Shown here: positions 5,596 to 8,111 of the stretch, piece after piece | How positions within the stretch are numbered: the first letter of the stretch is position 1 | Layout of the letters: each line of letters starts with the position of its first letter | NCBI GenBank assembly: GCA_902478725.1 | Contig: CABSMD010000110.1 | Coordinates: 1-8,111 of the forward strand | From: an uncultured Clostridia bacterium | GTDB taxonomy: Bacteria; Bacillota; Clostridia; HGM11514 | Length of the DNA: 8,111 nt | Reading direction: 5' to 3' | Made by a program: the position numbers and the translations under genes | The notes under the pieces: generated by a model | The model's database searches: none | Told to the model about the DNA's origin: nothing | Seen by the model: only the letters and a program-made list of their open reading frames with translations

Positions 5596-7476
5596 ATGAA
5601 TATGGTCAAAAATGGAGATGTTACTGTCAATGGCGGGTTTTGGTACATGCGGCAACAATTGAACCATGAAAAAACGACATATAGCGTAATGGAGCAGTTT
5701 CAAAACACCGGCCGCTTCGATGCGTTTCGTTGCGACTGGAAGGAGGGGGATGAACCGGCTCCCCATATCTTCTGGGATTCCGACATTGCAAAATGGATCG
5801 AGTCGGTCGCCTATATCATTGAAAAGGAACCCGACCAGAAGCTGGAAGAGCTCTCTGACTGGGTCATCGACAGGATTGCGGAAAACCGCGATGAATGCGG
5901 CTATTACAACAGCTATTTTCTAACAGTGGACCCGCAAGGACGCTGGCAGAACCGCGATGCGCACGAGCTCTATTGTGCCGGACACCTGATCGAAGCGGCG
6001 GTCGCCTACTACGAGGCGACCGGCAAGCACAAATTCCTGTCCCTGATGGAGGAGTATGCGGATTACATCTATCGGGTTTTTGCGGAGGAGCATTCCGCCA
6101 GCTTTACCACGCCGGGCCATGAGGAAATCGAACTGGCGCTGGTGCGGCTGTACCGTTGCACTGGGAAAGAAAAGTATCTCAAGCTAGCCCAATTCTTCAT
6201 TGATTCCCGTGGCGGCGGTGTTGCGAGAGAGATTGACTATCAAGAAGAAACGCACGCAAAAGAGCAGGTGCCGACCCACGGATATAAAAATTCGAGGTAT
6301 GCGCAGGATCATCTCCCCGTGCGGGAACAGACCACGGCGGAGGGACACGCGGTGCGCGCCGGCTACCTGTATACCGCAATGGCAGACCTAGCCTGTGAAA
6401 CCGGAGATCAAAAGCTACTTTCCGCCTGCAAAGCCGTCTTTGAAAACATCGTAACCAAACGGATGTATGTCACCGGAAGCACCGGATCCACCCCGGTCGG
6501 CGAAGCGTTCACAGTCGATTATGACCTACCCAACCGCCTGGCCTATAATGAGACCTGCGCGGCGATCGCCCTTTGTTTTTTCGCCCACCGGATGCTGTGT
6601 GCCGAACCGGACGCTATCTATGCCGACACCTTCGAGCGCGCGCTGTACAACGGATTTTTGTCAAGTACCTCCTTAGACGGTGTATCCTTCTTTTATGAAA
6701 ATCCGCTAACGGTGGATTTAAAAAAGAATGAACGCAATGTTGCGACAGTGGAGAAAGAACGCCATCCGATTACCCAGCGCGTCAAGGTATTTAGCTGTTC
6801 CTGCTGTCCGCCGAATATCACACGGTTCGTCGCGTCTCTCGGCAGTTACCTCTACACCTATGACAAGGATACGGTCTATGTCCATCAATATATGGCGAGC
6901 ACCGCTTCCTTTGCAGGGATCGGCGTCTCACAGGAGACCGATTATCCCAACAACGGCCGTATCGTACTCAAGGCGCACGGCGCGAAAAAGATCGCGCTGC
7001 GGATTCCCGGCTGGTGTGAAACATATACCATTGTGCATAACGGAGAAACCATTTCGCCCCCGATTGAGAAGGGGTACGCCTACCTCAGCCTGGCCGATGG
7101 TGAAAACACCATCCTATTGGATTTTGTAATGGAGGCAAAACTGGTAGAAGCTTCTCCCTACCTAGAAGAGGATGCCGGAAGAGTGGCGCTTACCTGCGGG
7201 CCGTTGGTTTACTGTCTGGAGGGCGTGGATAACGAGGGACCACTCGGCGATATTCGAATCAGCCCGGATGAGGACTATAGCCTCAAATACGATCCATTTT
7301 TCCACGCAAACGTGATCCATGCTGAGGGATACCGGCGCGATCCATCCGACTTTGCCGAACAGCTGTATCAAACCTGTGGAACCAATCTGCAAAAAACCAA
7401 TCTTAAATTTATCCCTTATTTTGGCTTTGCCAACCGTGGGGAAAGCGATATGCGCGTTTGGATACTGAAAAAATAA
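5596..7476 (+). CDS. GH127 family glycosidase, probable beta-L-arabinofuranosidase
   Basis: This 626-aa protein belongs to glycoside hydrolase family 127 (formerly DUF1680), whose founder is HypBA1 of Bifidobacterium longum (658 aa). It starts with the family opening (VNGGFWYMRQQLN, then TGRFDAFR and PHIFWDSDIAKWIES), followed by the (alpha/alpha)6 barrel to about residue 420 and beta-sandwich domains to the end. The cysteine-glutamate zinc site is intact: Glu319 and Cys321 in NETCAA, Cys403 and Cys404 in CSCCPPN, corresponding to HypBA1 Glu338, Cys340, Cys417 (nucleophile) and Cys418. Glu303 in GEAF fits the acid/base Glu322. No signal peptide is present, so it acts on imported oligosaccharides. 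ATG 5596 was chosen over 5572 because GGAGG (5582-5586) precedes it with a nine-base spacer. GH127 also includes enzymes for other sugars, so the exact substrate is inferred. It is controlled from the divergent AraC region. Confidence 0.92.
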   Translation: MNMVKNGDVTVNGGFWYMRQQLNHEKTTYSVMEQFQNTGRFDAFRCDWKEGDEPAPHIFWDSDIAKWIESVAYIIEKEPDQKLEELSDWVIDRIAENRDECGYYNSYFLTVDPQGRWQNRDAHELYCAGHLIEAAVAYYEATGKHKFLSLMEEYADYIYRVFAEEHSASFTTPGHEEIELALVRLYRCTGKEKYLKLAQFFIDSRGGGVAREIDYQEETHAKEQVPTHGYKNSRYAQDHLPVREQTTAEGHAVRAGYLYTAMADLACETGDQKLLSACKAVFENIVTKRMYVTGSTGSTPVGEAFTVDYDLPNRLAYNETCAAIALCFFAHRMLCAEPDAIYADTFERALYNGFLSSTSLDGVSFFYENPLTVDLKKNERNVATVEKERHPITQRVKVFSCSCCPPNITRFVASLGSYLYTYDKDTVYVHQYMASTASFAGIGVSQETDYPNNGRIVLKAHGAKKIALRIPGWCETYTIVHNGETISPPIEKGYAYLSLADGENTILLDFVMEAKLVEASPYLEEDAGRVALTCGPLVYCLEGVDNEGPLGDIRISPDEDYSLKYDPFFHANVIHAEGYRRDPSDFAEQLYQTCGTNLQKTNLKFIPYFGFANRGESDMRVWILKK

Positions 7477-7488
7477 TCCGGTAAAGTA

Positions 7489-7516
7489 TTGCGATGTAAA
7501 TGGTTTATGATATAAT
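7489..7516 (+). promoter_or_regulatory. Extended -10 promoter of the Cys-rich protein gene
   Basis: TTGCGA (7489-7494), a 16-bp spacer and TATAAT (7511-7516) preceded by TG at 7508-7509 form an extended -10 promoter. It starts 12 bases after the GH127 stop, so the downstream gene has its own transcription start. No terminator hairpin is visible between the two, so read-through from GH127 is also possible. Confidence 0.75.
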
Positions 7517-7559
7517 GTATCTAGGCTAGTTAATGTATTTATATTGGTGGAGGTATATT

Positions 7560-8075
7560 ATGTCGGGAACAAAGAAAGCCCTTGATTTTTCACCTGAGCT
7601 ATTTGAAACAGTTTTAGCGACGTTCAAAACAGAGGACGAAAGAGAAACAGCGCGTCAGATTGTCAACTGTTTTATTGGACGTGGACTTCCTGTTAAGGTC
7701 AAACAATATACCCAACCATGTATGGAAGGCACTTTTCGTATATTGTGCTTTATTAAAAAAAGCTCTGAAGCCGTTATAATCAACAACAAAGGTATGGGAC
7801 GCGAGGGTGTGAGCATTCAGGTGCGAATCGAGGACAGAACTACCTTAAATAAATTGGACGATTTTAGCGAAAACATTAGAAATCAAATATTGAATTCCGC
7901 TAATTGCAGTTATTGTTCTTCCAAATGTGGGGATAAGAAATACATTTTTACTTATCAAGAGTGTGAATATATTAAATGCCATTTTCTTTGTAATAATTTC
8001 ACCTTTCAAAATATTGGAAAAAGTGATATTGATAGTCTTATGTATATTATAAATAACGAAATCACGCGCAAGTAA
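7560..8075 (+). CDS. Cys-rich protein of unknown function
   Basis: This 171-aa protein is not recognised. It starts at ATG 7560, with GGAGG (7549-7553) six bases upstream; the frame is open from 7533 but an earlier start would bypass this site. It has nine cysteines, six of them at the C-terminus spaced C116-x2-C119-x3-C123-x11-C135-x4-C140-x3-C144 (NCSYCSSKCG, then CEYIKCHFLC), which suggests a metal-binding site, perhaps zinc. Residues 1-45 look helical, and about 56-92 alternate in a beta pattern (TFRILCFIKK, VSIQVRIED). No signal peptide or membrane segment is visible. Its last third is clearly AT-richer than the neighbouring genes, hinting at a different origin. With its own promoter it is probably unrelated to the arabinoside genes. 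Confidence 0.75.
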   Translation: MSGTKKALDFSPELFETVLATFKTEDERETARQIVNCFIGRGLPVKVKQYTQPCMEGTFRILCFIKKSSEAVIINNKGMGREGVSIQVRIEDRTTLNKLDDFSENIRNQILNSANCSYCSSKCGDKKYIFTYQECEYIKCHFLCNNFTFQNIGKSDIDSLMYIINNEITRK

Positions 8076-8111
8076 CCCCACAAAACAAGCATTTCCGGAC
8101 AGGCGTTGGGA

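Noticed and set aside
8076..8111. Terminator or further gene at the right edge
   Set aside because: Only 36 bases remain, with no inverted repeat followed by a T-run and no start codon with a ribosome binding site.

Overview
The window looks like a piece of chromosome from an anaerobic member of the Bacillota, most likely Clostridia. This is inferred from Gram-positive-style ribosome binding sites (GGAGG, AAGGGG), promoters close to the sigma-A consensus, AraC regulators paired with single glycosidase genes, and a ferredoxin-like aldo/keto reductase. No rRNA, tRNA, CRISPR array, transposase or phage gene was seen. No stretch longer than about 300 bases lacks a gene.

Layout. Positions 1-1385 (minus) hold the N-terminal 461 residues of a secreted modular protein: signal peptide, beta-sandwich-like region, two repeats of divergent InlB B-repeat type. 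It starts at TTG and runs off the left edge. A 233-bp intergenic region with overlapping divergent promoters separates it from an AraC-family regulator (1619-2434, plus). That regulator is followed after 37 bp by an M14-family zinc carboxypeptidase-like gene (2472-3530, plus). A 14-bp-stem hairpin at 3532-3563 serves as a two-way terminator between this pair and a converging minus-strand pair: a second AraC-family regulator (4738-5487) and, downstream, an aldo/keto reductase with a C-terminal double [4Fe-4S] domain (3570-4670). The second regulator is divergent from a GH127 beta-L-arabinofuranosidase-type glycosidase (5596-7476, plus), and their promoters overlap around an imperfect palindrome. 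A Cys-rich protein of unknown function (7560-8075, plus) with its own extended -10 promoter ends the window.

How it may work together (inference). The glycosidase, carboxypeptidase and reductase all lack signal peptides, so they should act in the cytoplasm on imported material. GH127 founders remove beta-L-arabinofuranose from hydroxyproline-linked arabino-oligosaccharides of plant extensins. A neighbouring carboxypeptidase would suit trimming of the glycopeptide once the sugar is off, and the reductase could act on a released sugar or derivative. No transporter is in the window, so uptake is not explained here. The secreted modular protein may be an extracellular partner, but its C-terminal part, which would identify it, is missing.
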